Part shown: piece after piece, positions 23,700 through 34,824 of the stretch
Layout of the letters: each line of letters begins with the position of its first letter
Numbering within the stretch: position 1 is the first letter of the stretch
DNA from: Trichomonas vaginalis G3
Taxonomy: Eukaryota > Parabasalia > Trichomonadida > Trichomonadidae
Length of the DNA: 64,000 nucleotides
Direction: 5' to 3'
Assembly: GCF_026262505.1 (NCBI RefSeq)
Contig: NC_067203.1
Location: 7,440,001-7,504,000 of the forward strand
Notes under the pieces: model-generated
Databases searched by the model: none
What the model saw: only the letters and a program-made list of their open reading frames with translations
Told to the model about the DNA's origin: nothing
Translations under genes and position numbers: made by a program

Positions 23700-26600
23700 A
23701 TATATATGAATGAATTCGATGTCAAACCGTCAGTCATATTGTTAGTCAAAACGTCAGTTATATTCTCATTCATACACTCACTCAAACCGTCAGTCATATT
23801 GTCGGTCAAACTCTCAGTCATATTATCACTCAAACTGTCAGCCAATTGTCAGCTAAACTCTAAGTCATATTCTAACTAAAGCCGTCACTCATATTGTCAG
23901 TCAAAACGTCAGTCATGTTGTCACTCAAACCGTCAGTCATATTGTCATTAAAACGGTCAGTCATACACTCACTCAAATCAACAGTCATATTGTCACCCAA
24001 ACTCTCAGTCATATTCTAAATAAAACCGTAAGTCATATTGTCAGTCAAACTGTCAGTCTTACTCTCAATAAAAAGCTAATTCATAGTGTCTGTCAAACCA
24101 CAGTCATATTGTCACTCAAACTGTCAGTAATATTCTAATTAAAGCCGTCAGTCATATTGTCAGTCAAACTGTAAGTCATACACTCACTCAAATCAACAAT
24201 CATATTGTCACCCAAACTATCAGTCTTATTCTCACTAAAACCGTCAGTCATATTGTCAGTCAAATCGTCAGTCATATTGTCACTCAAACCGTCAGTCATA
24301 TTGTCAGTCAAACTGTCAGTCATTCACTCACTCAAATCAACAGTCATATTGTCATCCAAACTGTCAGTCTTATTCTCACTAAAACCATCAGTCATACACT
24401 CTCTTAAACTATGAGTCATATTGTCACCCAAACTCTCAGTTATATTCTAAATAAAACCGTAAGTCATATTGTCGGTCAAACCGTCAGTCATATTGTCAGT
24501 CAAACTGTCAGTCTTACTCTCAATAAAAAGCTAATTCATAGTGTCTGTCAAACCACAGTCATATTGTCACTCAAACTGTCAGTAATATTCTAATTAAAGC
24601 CGTCAGTCATATTGTCAGTCAAACTGTAAGTCATACACTCACTCAAATCAACAATCATATTGTCACCCAAACTATCAGTCTTATTCTCACTAAAACCGTC
24701 AGTCATATTGTCAGTCAAATCGTCAGTCATATTGTCACTCAAACCGTCAGTCATATTGTCAGTCAAACTGTCAGTAATATTCTAATTAAAGCCGTCAGTC
24801 ATATTGTCAGTCAAACTGTCAGTCATTCACTCACTCAAATCAACAGTCATATTGTCACCCAAACTGTCAGTCTTATTCTCGCTAAAACCATCAGTCATAC
24901 ACTCTCGTAAACTATGAGTCATATTGTCACCCAAACTCTCAATCATATTCTAAATAAAACCGTAAGTCATAGTGTGTGTCAAACCGTCAGTCATATTGTC
25001 AGTCAAACTGTCAGTCATTCACTCACTCAAATCAACAGTCATATTGTCATCCAAACTGTCAGTCTTATTCTCACTAAAACCATCAGTCATACACTCTCTT
25101 AAACTATGAGTCATATTGTCACCCAAACTCTCAGTTATATTCTAAATAAAACCGTAAGTCATATTGTCGGTCAAACCGTCAGTCATATTGTCAGTCAAAC
25201 TGTCAGTCTTACTCTCAATAAAAAGCTAATTCATAGTGTCTGTCAAACCACAGTCATATTGTCACTCAAACTGTCAGTAATATTCTAATTAAAGCCGTCA
25301 GTCATATTGTCAGTCAAACTGTAAGTCATACACTCACTCAAATCAACAATCATATTGTCACCCAAACTATCAGTCTTATTCTCACTAAAACCGTCAGTCA
25401 TATTGTCAGTCAAATCGTCAGTCATATTGTCACTCAAACCGTCAGTCATATTGTCAGTCAAACTGTCAGTAATATTCTAATTAAAGCCGTCAGTCATATT
25501 GTCAGTCAAACTGTCAGTCATTCACTCACTCAAATCAACAGTCATATTGTCACCCAAACTGTCAGTCTTATTCTCGCTAAAACCATCAGTCATACACTCT
25601 CGTAAACTATGAGTCATATTGTCACCCAAACTCTCAATCATATTCTAAATAAAACCGTAAGTCATAGTGTGTGTCAAACCGTCAGTCATATTGTCATCCA
25701 AACTATCAGTCTTATTCTCACTAAAACCGTAATTCATATTGTCACTCAAACCGTCAGTCATATTGTCATTAAAACGGTCAGTCATACACTCACTCAAATC
25801 AACAGTCATATTGTCACCCAAACTCTCAGTCATATTCTAAATAAAACCGTAAGTCATATTGTCAGTCAAACTATCAGTCATATTGTCAGTCAAACTATCA
25901 GTCTTATTCTAACTAAAAAGCTAATTCATAGTGTCTGTCAAACCGAAGTCATATTGTCACTCAAATTGTCAGTCATTCACTCACTCAAATCAACAGTCAT
26001 ATTGTCACCCAAACTGTCAGTCTTATTGTCAGTCAAACTGTCAGTCATTCACTCACTCAAATCAACAGTCATATTGTCACCCAAACTATCAGTCTTATTC
26101 TCACTAAAACCATCAGTCATACACTCTCGTAAACTATGAGTCATATTGTCACCCAAACTCTCAGTCATATTCTAAATAAAACCGTAAGTCATAGAGGCTG
26201 TCAAACTATCAGTCATATTGTCATCCAAACTATCAGTCTTATTCTCACTAAAACCGTAATTCATATTGTCACTCAAACCGTCAGTCATATTGTCATTAAA
26301 ACGGTCAGTCATACACTCACTCAAATCAACAGTCATATTGTCAGTCAAACTATCAGTCTTATCCTAACTAAAAAGCTAATTCATAGTGTGTGTCAAACCG
26401 TCAGTCATATCGTCAGTCAAACTATCAGTCTTATTCTCACTAAAACCATCAGTCATACACTCTCTTAAACTATGAGTCATATTGTCACCCAAACTCTCAA
26501 TCATACACTCACTCAAATCAACAGTCATATTGTCAGTCAAACCGGCAGTTATATTGTCAGTCAAACTGTCAGTCTTATTCTAACTAAAACCGTAAGTCAT

Positions 26601-27610
26601 AATGTGTGTCAAACCGTCAGTCATATTGTCACTCAAACTGTCAGTCTTATTCTAACTAAAAAGCTAATTCATAGTGTGTGTCAAACCGTCAGTCATATTG
26701 TCAGTCAAACTGTCAGTCTTATTCTAACTAAAAAGCTAATTCATAGTGTGTGTCAAACCGTCAGTCATATTGTCAGTCAAACTATCAGTCTTACTCTCAA
26801 TAAAAAGCTAATTCATAGTGTGTGTCAAACCGTCAGTCATATTGTCAGTCAAACTGTCAGTCTTATTCTAACTAAAAAGCTAATTCATAGTGTGTATCAA
26901 ACCGAAGTCATATTGTCACCCAAACTGTCAGTCTTATTCTCACTAAAACCATCAGTCATACACTCTCTTAAACTATGAGTCATATTGTCACCCAAACTCT
27001 CAAGCATACACTCACTCGAATCAACAGTCATAGTGTCTGTCAAACCACAGTCATATTGTCAGTCAAACTATCAGTCATATTCTAACTAAAACCGTAAGTC
27101 ATAGTGTGTGTCAAACCGTCAGTCATATTGTCAGTCAAACTGTCAGTCATTCACTCACTCAAATCAACAGTCATATTGTCATCCAAACTATCAGTCTTAT
27201 TCTCACTAAAACCATCAGTCATACACTCTCTTAAACTATGAGTCATATTGTCACCCAAACTCTCAATCATACACTCACTCAAATCAACAGTCATATTGTC
27301 AGTCAAACCGGCAGTTATATTGTCAGTCAAACTGTCAGTCTTATTCTAACTAAAACCGTAAGTCAAAGTGTCTGTCAAACCGTCAGTCATATTCTCAGTC
27401 ATATTGTAGTTCATACTATCACCCAAACTGTTGTTCATACTGTCACTCAAACTCTAAGTCATATTGTCAGTCAAACTGTGAGTCATATTCTCTCTCAAGC
27501 CTTGAGTTATACTGACAACCAAACCCTCATTCAAAATGTCACTCAAACTGTCAGTTATATTCCTAGACACATTCAAACTTTCAGGCATATTGTCAGCCAG
27601 ATACTCAGTT
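23700..27610 (+). repeat. 24-bp satellite array with a 695-bp higher-order repeat
   Basis: About 3.9 kb of variants of a 24-bp unit, GTCAGTCATATTGTCAGTCA followed by AACT. Insert-like variants (AAAAAGCTAATTCATAGTG, TCACTCAAATCAACAGTC) recur in blocks. From about 24287 to 25697 the sequence repeats with a 695-bp period (for example the AGCTAATTC block at 24530 and 25225). Because 24 is a multiple of 3, ORFs of 60-176 codons open in several frames on both strands, such as (SHIVSQTV)n. None spans the array and none has a plausible start, so I treat it as non-coding. Confidence 0.9.
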
Positions 27611-27749
27611 ATAGAGTCACTTTTTTGTCATTAATGAATTCAGTTATAGATTCAAACATACATTCGGTCCAATATTGGATCATGCAGTTAATTCTACATT
27701 TTTTTAACTTGTAAGTCATTATTTATGAAAATATTTAAAATAGTGTAAT

Positions 27750-27888
27750 TGCACAATGATGTGCAGTATTATCTTTAATATTAATATTGTAATATGATAT
27801 TAGATTTTATCATATGAGATATTAATATTGATTTATGGATCACTGCACAATGATGTGCAGTATTATCTTTAATATTAATATTGTAATA
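27750..27888 (+). repeat. Two direct copies of a 45-bp segment with hairpin
   Basis: The same 45 bp starting TGCACAATGATGTGCAGTAT lies at 27750-27794 and 27844-27888, 94 bp apart. Each copy starts with a TGCACA/TGTGCA hairpin. Confidence 0.85.
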
Positions 27889-28334
27889 AGCAATGTTATA
27901 TTCTAATTTGAATGTTCCTTTTTAACCTCATGATTTCTTCTCACTGATCTGCCTTTTTATGCAGCATTTTGTATTTAATCTCTCTTATCCTTTAGATTCT
28001 CTATGCTTTCCATCTTTCTAAACCAGATTCCATTGTTAATTCTTAAATTAACACAAATCTTAAATTTCATATTAGTCATTGATCTGAAGTTATTGAAACA
28101 TCTGACGTCTTTAGATTATCTTATTTAATATTAAAATGATTGATCTATTTACATTTTTAAAATAGTCCTAAAAAGTCTCAATATTTATAAAAGCATAATA
28201 AAATTAAATTTTTTAATATCATTTTGTAAATTATTCGTTTACTTTATGGTATAGTCTTGAAAAAGTATCAAAAAACATTATCTTAATGGTCTCTAAAGAG
28301 GTTAAGTAGCATACACACAGATATGCTAATGTGG
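27889..28334. other. A+T-rich stretch, no gene seen
   Basis: No ORF, RNA gene or repeat could be supported between the direct repeats and the second copy of the dispersed repeat. Confidence 0.5.
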
Positions 28335-28780
28335 TAAAAAGAGATTTATTGCAAAAAGTCCAAAATAGTATATTTATTATCAAGATTCGCGTGGAAACGT
28401 ACGAGTTTGGGACGAATAACTAACATTCTTAAACATTTAGTAATACTCTGATAAGTACAAGTCCTTAGATGCGACATCTGGCTTCTTTTGTTCTAACTTA
28501 CCAAATTCAAGAACTCAAGTTGGCAGTAACTCTGTACTAAACATACTCTAAGAGTTTGTCATTATTCCGTGTATGACAAATCATACTTTAATGTTTTACT
28601 CGTTGAATAAAGAATGCTTGATTTTGAAATCGAATGTTTTTGCTTAAATAGTTCCAGATTCTTGAACTAGGGACGGAATTAGAGGACACGTCTTTGCTGG
28701 TTAGTCGCGTGCTTGATGACAATATGCTACAATTATAATAAACGTACAAAAGGGACGAAAATTGAGAGCTTGTAACTTTC
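28335..28780 (-). repeat. Dispersed repeat, copy 2 (inverted)
   Basis: The reverse complement matches 16880-17335: TAGAGGACACGTCTTT at 28680-28695 and the inverse of the GATAATAAAT anchor at 28361-28381, with the same 314-bp spacing. The copies are clearly diverged, so this is an old family. Confidence 0.8.
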
Positions 28781-29032
28781 AACCTCGAACAATTCAAGGA
28801 AAAATATAATGATGGGAGGCTAAAACTTAATCTAAAGGTTATTTAAGGTATTTTAGAGGTATAATTCAATTAAAAGACATAAAATTCTATTGTTCTGTAA
28901 CTGAAAATTTCTACGATAATTCAATGTGACGATCATATCTCTTTGAATTGGAGACCAAAATTAATATATGTAATTAGTATTCCATATCTGATATATTATC
29001 ACTGACAAATTTATCAATTCAAAGTGAATTAA

Positions 29033-29401
29033 GGTTTTTACATAGCACATAAGTTAGGAAGGTGCTACCATATCAACTTGAAGGATTACACTTCCCATTC
29101 CTTCTCTATCTTCCTTTACAAGAAGTCTCTCTTCGGAAAGAAATTCATCGGAAGATGCGATATTCCAACATACGTTCTCCCTATGGATAAGGTCACAATT
29201 AACTACCTTCCAATGGTTAACCCAGAATTCAACAACACACCAGCTGTTCTTAGACTTACACTTCATTTAACACAAAACACACAACCATACAAGGGTGAAA
29301 TTGTCCCATCAGTTCTTAAGCAAGCTGAAGTTAACGATATTAACTTCAAACTTGAGCTCTCATCTGATGATGACAACATGATCAACTCTCCACTTATTTA
29401 A
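29033..29401 (+). pseudogene. 5'-truncated C2-domain protein fragment
   Basis: An open frame follows a TAA at 29030-29032 and has no ATG before the conserved part. From about 29078 it encodes DYTSHSFSIFLYKKSLFGKKFIGRCDIPTYVL and continues to a stop at 29399. This reads as the second half of a C2 beta-sandwich (the strand pair around LFGKKFIGRCDIP, then a beta-strand LRLTLHLTQ) followed by an acidic tail. The first half of the domain with its Ca2+-binding loops is absent and was not found in other frames upstream. Codon use is GC-richer than the surroundings, as in abundant trichomonad proteins. It is most simply a 5'-truncated duplicate of a C2 gene. An unseen upstream exon is less likely because no trichomonad-type acceptor was found. 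Confidence 0.55.
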
Positions 29402-29793
29402 GATGTTATTTATGATGTTGTTTTTTTAAACTATTCATGATCATTGTTAATTTAATACTTTTTTTGTTTTATCTTTGAAAGGAAAAAGAATTTTTTTTTG
29501 ATCTTTTCATAAAATTCCAATGGTGAACTGATTAAAGCACGTGAAAATATTTTTTAGAGAACATAATGTAGGGATTTAATCAATTGCAGGCTAATTAAAA
29601 TTTTGATTTGGATATATCACCTCTAAACTGGCCATTAACTGCATAAATAATTTTATCTAGTATTTGTATTTTTGAACTTTGGGAATTTATCAATATTATT
29701 GAAATCTTTCACAAATCAAATATATTTTCAGTTTAAAATTACGGCATAATTTACGGAAAAAAAACATAAATTGGATTTAAAACGAAGTTTTTA
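29402..29793. other. Intergenic spacer, no gene seen
   Basis: The A+T-rich 3' sides of the C2 fragment (plus) and the coiled-coil gene (minus) meet here. Only homopolymer runs are visible. Confidence 0.5.
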
Positions 29794-32700
29794 TTAACAT
29801 ACAATAAAATTATCAAAGAACGGAGATTTTTCTTGTTCAGGTGTAGCTTTCTTAAAAGAAATATTGAATTTTGAGTTCTTCATTATTCTTCTAAGAGCAA
29901 GTGCTGTACATATGATGGTCTTGGCACTTAATTCTGCTGGCTTAATCTGATTATACTTCTTGAGAGTAAATATCTTTTGAAGTCTTAATGATTCAATATG
30001 CTTAACTAGGCTTCCAAGTCCAGCACATTCACGAACCATTGATTCAACTTTAGAACGAAGCTCATTCTGATCATTTGAAGTGTATGCTCCGTCAGTTACA
30101 TTCTCACAAATTCTCTTTGCCCATTCTGCCCATTCGCAGTTTTCATATGCTTGATTAGCATTTGCTCTGGCCATAATAACTTCTTTCTTCATTGAACGGA
30201 TCTTCTCTTCGCATTTCTCAAGTTTTGTTGTTTTTTCTTGCATTGTCTTTTGCATGCTCGTTACTGATTCTATGAAAGATAATGATTTTGGAGCAGAAAT
30301 TATTTCTCTTGCCTGATTGATTTCCTCCTTCATGTTGTCAAGCTTGCTTTGCAATGATAAGAGTTCAAAGACTTTAAGATCAAGCTGCTCAATAAAATCT
30401 TCATGGTTATTTGATGGATCATTCAGAAGTTTAGCTGCAATATCATGAAGAGAATCATAGTCACTTTGCATTGTTGCCTTCTGTTTATCCATTCTGCTCT
30501 TATATTCACACTCAAGTGCAAATGATCTTGCTTTGAGTTCGCTTTGGAAGGAAGCAATTTCTCTTTGCATTTTGTCATAACATTGCTTTAATTGTGTACG
30601 AAGAACTGTATTTTGAGCTGAAATATTCTGCTTTTCGCCTTCAATTTCTTTGATATGAAGAGAAAGTTGTTCTGCATTATCTTCTAACTCTTTAATCTTG
30701 GCGTTCTTTTCATTAAGTTCTGCTTGAATTGTCTCAATTTGCTGGCATAAATCTTCATTCTTTTCTTGATATTCTGTTTCCTTTCCTGCCATTTCTTCTC
30801 TTACTCGTGCAATGCTCTTCTTAGAACGAGAAACAACTGATTTAACTGTTATTTCTGCAGCTTCTTTGAGGTCAAGAATACTTCTTTCAAGAGATTCATT
30901 TTCTTCTTTAAGTCTGGATATCTGATCGCGACACTTTCCTAATTCTTGCTCTTGAGTTCCATAATTCTTGATAGAATCTTCTAAGATATCATTCTCATCC
31001 TTCATCTTTTGAATTTCAGAGTTGAGCTCAATGATCTTGTCCTGCAATTCTGATATCTGTTGCTTTAATTGTTGTTCATTTTCATTATTCTTACTCTCAA
31101 TTTCTTGCATTTTTGTTGTTGAATCTGCCTTAGCTTCATCAACCATTCGCTTAAGCTCTTCAACGCAATTTTGAAGTTCTTGATTTTGGTTATTAAGATC
31201 TCTTGTAGCAAATTCGATAATATCTGAATTATTGACGTTCTGCTCTTCAGAATCTGTTTCTTCATTGTTCTGGTTACTCATTTCTTCCAATTCTTTCTTC
31301 AATTGAGAAATTTCTGCTTCATAACGAGCGCGCTCATCTGACTTAATAGCCTTGGCTGATTCATTCATTGCCTCGATATTGTTTTGTAAACTCTTTATTT
31401 CATTAGAATATTTCTCAACTTTTGATTTGTTGAGATTTGAATATTGAACAAGAGCAAAATTAGATTGGATGCATTGAATAACAATACCTAGCAATTCTAA
31501 TTCCTTTGGAGAATTTGTTTCTTCAAATTTCTCGAAATAGTTAGAAATTTCGGTAATTTGTTCAGCAGATGGCATTTCAAATAAGAATGTATTATATATT
31601 GTTTCAACAGTTGGTAATTGGATATTATTCTTTTGAATTGATTCCTTGATTTGCTGAATTTCGGTTTGTAATAATTGTCTAATGCTATCAAGTGAATATG
31701 GAACTTCTGACCAAGATTGAATCAGCTTTGAATCAATTAATTGATGGATAAACGAAATATTTGATGCTACAACATTTCTAAGCTTTGCGATTATTTCCTT
31801 TTCACTAGTATTTTGTTGTTCTATGAAGTTTTGTTTATAATATTCAGTTATCTTTGCAAATGATTCTTCTATTGCACTTGAGGTTTTGCCATTTAAGATA
31901 TCTTGGATATCTTTCTTGATTGTACTTGGTGATAGTGAAATAACTTTGTTTATTATATGCTTATAGTCGATTGCATGTTGGGTTAACTGCTTTTCTAACG
32001 TTTCTTTGGCCTCTTTGACGGATTTTAGCTCTTGCCTCGTGTTATCAAGCAATGATAAAGTATTTTGAGAAAGATCATTTAACTTATGAATGTATGATAC
32101 CATATTGTTTCTAATAGTTATGCAATGATTCAATTCTTCTGACTGACTTTCAATCTGCTCACGCATTTCATCGAAAATACCAATAATATGCTGTTTCTCG
32201 TCTTCCTTATTCTTTAATAATCTCTGATATTCGTTTATGTGCGGATTATTTTCGATTTGATTCTGTAAAAGAGAAATTTTTTCTTGTAATTTGTTATTTT
32301 CGGAAGTAAGTTGCTTAATTGACTCATCGCTCTTGATTATCTTATCATTTCTAATTTCAATTTGTTTCTTAGACTGCGCTAATAGCTTTTTCATTTTCTC
32401 TGGCGAATAATAATCTTGTAGTTTATCATTTAGCTTTTTAATGGTTTCATCTTTGATTGTGCTTTGGGCAGAAACCTGTGCAATTTCTCTTTGCAAGCGT
32501 TCAACTTCTGTACGTAGATTGACAAAATCTATCTTTAAGGCAACATTTGATTCGTTTTTAAGACGCAATTGTGTAATTTCTGCTATTATCTCCTTTTCTC
32601 CTGAACCTTCTGGCAAACCAATCATTTTTGCGAGATTTTGGGAATATAGAGCGCAAACATCCTTCAGTTCAGGTCGTTTTACGAGCAATGATACAGAAGA

Positions 32701-32889
32701 TGTCAAAATTTTTGCAATATCTTTGTTATTTATTCGCTTTTGAATGAAATTAATGATTAATTGACATAGAATTCCGGATTTCTTGGAACTTAGAATAGTT
32801 TTATTTAATTCTTCACTAGCATTTTGACTAATGAACCTTGATAATGCAAGATATTCTGGAGATATAGCAATATCTTCCGTATTTTGCAT
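29794..32889 (-). CDS. Long coiled-coil protein
   Basis: 1031 residues from the ATG at 32887-32889 (MQNTEDIAISPEYL). An N-terminal helical, non-coiled domain of about 120 residues ends near GLPEGSGEKEI. It is followed by some 800 residues of nearly continuous heptad coiled coil rich in Glu, Gln, Asn, Lys and Ile (for example around 120-330 and 480-850). A C-terminal basic region of about 80 residues follows (LRLQKIFTLKKYNQIKPAELSAKTIICTALALRRIMKNSKF). No motor, membrane or targeting motif is visible. Such proteins in trichomonads are usually structural (cytoskeleton, Golgi tethers, centriolar), but nothing here picks one. It is intact and conserved in codon pattern. It is on the same strand as the hexomutase upstream but 519 bp away. 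Confidence 0.85.
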   Translation of the reverse strand: MQNTEDIAISPEYLALSRFISQNASEELNKTILSSKKSGILCQLIINFIQKRINNKDIAKILTSSVSLLVKRPELKDVCALYSQNLAKMIGLPEGSGEKEIIAEITQLRLKNESNVALKIDFVNLRTEVERLQREIAQVSAQSTIKDETIKKLNDKLQDYYSPEKMKKLLAQSKKQIEIRNDKIIKSDESIKQLTSENNKLQEKISLLQNQIENNPHINEYQRLLKNKEDEKQHIIGIFDEMREQIESQSEELNHCITIRNNMVSYIHKLNDLSQNTLSLLDNTRQELKSVKEAKETLEKQLTQHAIDYKHIINKVISLSPSTIKKDIQDILNGKTSSAIEESFAKITEYYKQNFIEQQNTSEKEIIAKLRNVVASNISFIHQLIDSKLIQSWSEVPYSLDSIRQLLQTEIQQIKESIQKNNIQLPTVETIYNTFLFEMPSAEQITEISNYFEKFEETNSPKELELLGIVIQCIQSNFALVQYSNLNKSKVEKYSNEIKSLQNNIEAMNESAKAIKSDERARYEAEISQLKKELEEMSNQNNEETDSEEQNVNNSDIIEFATRDLNNQNQELQNCVEELKRMVDEAKADSTTKMQEIESKNNENEQQLKQQISELQDKIIELNSEIQKMKDENDILEDSIKNYGTQEQELGKCRDQISRLKEENESLERSILDLKEAAEITVKSVVSRSKKSIARVREEMAGKETEYQEKNEDLCQQIETIQAELNEKNAKIKELEDNAEQLSLHIKEIEGEKQNISAQNTVLRTQLKQCYDKMQREIASFQSELKARSFALECEYKSRMDKQKATMQSDYDSLHDIAAKLLNDPSNNHEDFIEQLDLKVFELLSLQSKLDNMKEEINQAREIISAPKSLSFIESVTSMQKTMQEKTTKLEKCEEKIRSMKKEVIMARANANQAYENCEWAEWAKRICENVTDGAYTSNDQNELRSKVESMVRECAGLGSLVKHIESLRLQKIFTLKKYNQIKPAELSAKTIICTALALRRIMKNSKFNISFKKATPEQEKSPFFDNFIVC

Positions 32890-33408
32890 ACAAGATTTTA
32901 AGTTTCCGTTTATTAATTTTGATTATTCTTTATGAAATTTCTGCATACATATTTTATTGCTGAATAATGATTGCAATGCTGCATAAAGTTCAAATGTAAC
33001 TTTGGAACTATTACTTTATTGGAGAATTTAATTATTTGAATCTAATTTAGTTAATATTCGAAAAAGGAACTTATTGATCATATGACATGAAGCAAAAATG
33101 AATATATATCCATCAGATTCCATAGCACTGTATATTGAAATATCATATGAGAACGTATTTAAGTCCTTTCAAGCGATTATTACTTATATGTCGGTAATTT
33201 TACAGAACTGCACTATTTTGGGCATTTGAATTGCACTTAAAAAGGAATGGTGAAATTTTTGTGTATAAATTGATCATTCAAATACTTATTTATCATAAGT
33301 AATAAAACAAACATATATGTGAAACATAGTGTAAACGCATATAGCATTACTTTACAAAAAAAAAAAATTATATAAAGTTTTATTAATGATAAACAAATGC
33401 AGAATTCT
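32890..33408. other. Intergenic spacer, no gene seen
   Basis: A+T-rich sequence between two minus-strand genes. It should contain the coiled-coil gene's promoter; no clear TCAYTT Initiator sits next to its ATG. Confidence 0.5.
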
Positions 33409-34806
33409 TTATTTCATCAACTCGATGAATTCGTTGTATACCTTATTACACAAATCGTCAGCTTCGTCCTGAGTATGAGCTTCTCCAATCACACGAACGA
33501 TTGGCTCAGTATTAGACTTTCTGACGTGAACCCACCAGTCTCTGTTATCAACTCTGAGTCCATCCTTTTCATCGAGGGCGATAGTTCTAGCGTATTGTTT
33601 CATCATCTTTTCCTTCCATTGCTCGATGAGTTCTGGAACGTTTGTAGTATTCTTCATTGGAATCTTCTTCTTGGAGATCCTCCATTGTGGAAGAGCTCCC
33701 TTAATTTGGGAAATTGTAATATTTGGATTTTGTTCACGTTCTGCAGCGAAGAGTTGAAGTACCATTGCAGTGGCAACAAGTGCATCACGTCCAATATGGC
33801 ATGAAGTAAGCATTACACCACCATTTCCTTCTCCACCGATTTCAGAGCCGACTTCGACCATTCTCATGGCAACATTGACTTCTCCGATTGGTGTTCCGTA
33901 GCATGTAACGCCGTGTTGGCGACAGATATCGTCGACAGCGCGAGATGTAGAAATGTTGCGGCAAACAGGGGTCTTTACGCCACCGTACTTAAGAGCGTAG
34001 TTAACTGCAAGGGCAAGAGTATATTCTTCGACAAGAGGAATTCCGTCTTCTCCAATCAATACGCAACGATCGGAATCTGGATCAACAGCGATACCAATAT
34101 CGTGTCCTTTGACAGCATCGCAAAGCTGTGTAAGATTCTCTGGTATTGGTTCTGGTGTATGTGCAAATAATCCTGTTGGTTCAGTGTTTAATTCGGTAAC
34201 TTCGCATCCAAGCTGACGAAGGATGACGGGGATGGCAAGAGAACCAGCTCCATTGATGGTATCGACAGCAACTTTGAAGTGCTGTTTCTTAATTTTTTCG
34301 ACATCGATAAATTTCTGGCCGAAAATGTTGTTTATGTGATCTTGGATAGCATTCGGATAATTTGTAAGTGTTCCCAACTTGTCCCAAGTTGCAAACTTGG
34401 AGTATTTGCATGAAAACATCTCATCGCAGTTAAATTGGTCGAGGAAGATTCCTGTGAATTCAACAAACTTGAGACCGCACCACTGTTGAGGGTTATGCGA
34501 AGCAGTGATAACGATACCACCACAAGCCTTGAATTGCTGTACCATTAATTGGACAGTTGGTGTTGGAACGATACCGATATCAACTACATCAATTCCACAG
34601 GCCATAAGGGCTCCAATAGTAACTTGCTTGATCCAGGAAACGGCTGGACGAGTATCATAGCCAAGAATTACTTGTTTTCCTTTTCCTTTCGTAAGCTGGA
34701 GACCGGCGAATCCAGAAACATATTTAGAAACAACTTCTGGAGTAAGAGAACCACCGACAACTCCACGAATGCCGGAAATTGTGAGCATGAGAGTATCAGA
34801 ACTCAT
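33409..34806 (-). CDS. Phosphohexomutase, phosphoglucosamine/phosphomannomutase type
   Basis: A 465-residue alpha-D-phosphohexomutase with all four signature sites. The phospho-serine loop is ITASHNPQQW (Ser103), the metal loop is DPDSDRC (242-248), the sugar-recognition loop is GGEGNGGV (324-331) and the phosphate-binding loop is RKSNTEP (429-435). The GEGNGG loop followed by HIGRD is the pattern of prokaryotic GlmM-like or archaeal-type enzymes rather than of the eukaryotic phosphoacetylglucosamine mutase. The enzyme interconverts hexose 6- and 1-phosphates (GlcN or Man) in the cytosol for sugar-nucleotide synthesis. The prokaryotic style suggests lateral transfer, which is common for trichomonad metabolism (inference). 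Length is normal and the frame is intact. A TCACTT Initiator lies 16 nt upstream. Substrate preference cannot be read from the sequence. Confidence 0.92.
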   Translation of the reverse strand: MSSDTLMLTISGIRGVVGGSLTPEVVSKYVSGFAGLQLTKGKGKQVILGYDTRPAVSWIKQVTIGALMACGIDVVDIGIVPTPTVQLMVQQFKACGGIVITASHNPQQWCGLKFVEFTGIFLDQFNCDEMFSCKYSKFATWDKLGTLTNYPNAIQDHINNIFGQKFIDVEKIKKQHFKVAVDTINGAGSLAIPVILRQLGCEVTELNTEPTGLFAHTPEPIPENLTQLCDAVKGHDIGIAVDPDSDRCVLIGEDGIPLVEEYTLALAVNYALKYGGVKTPVCRNISTSRAVDDICRQHGVTCYGTPIGEVNVAMRMVEVGSEIGGEGNGGVMLTSCHIGRDALVATAMVLQLFAAEREQNPNITISQIKGALPQWRISKKKIPMKNTTNVPELIEQWKEKMMKQYARTIALDEKDGLRVDNRDWWVHVRKSNTEPIVRVIGEAHTQDEADDLCNKVYNEFIELMK

Positions 34807-34818
34807 TTGATTTTGAAT

Positions 34819-34824
34819 AAGTGA
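34819..34824 (-). promoter_or_regulatory. Initiator (Inr) of the phosphohexomutase gene
   Basis: The minus strand reads TCACTT, matching the trichomonad Inr TCA+1Y(T/A). The A at 34822 is 16 nt upstream of the ATG, the usual 5'-UTR length in trichomonads. Confidence 0.6.

Noticed and set aside
23685-27714. Many ORFs of 60-176 codons (SHIVSQTV-type) in the satellite
   Set aside because: They arise because a 24-bp unit keeps several frames open on both strands. They start at arbitrary units, none spans the array, and none has a leader like the host genes.
33397-34824. Plus-strand ORFs across the phosphohexomutase
   Set aside because: Antisense shadows of a gene with all catalytic motifs on the minus strand.
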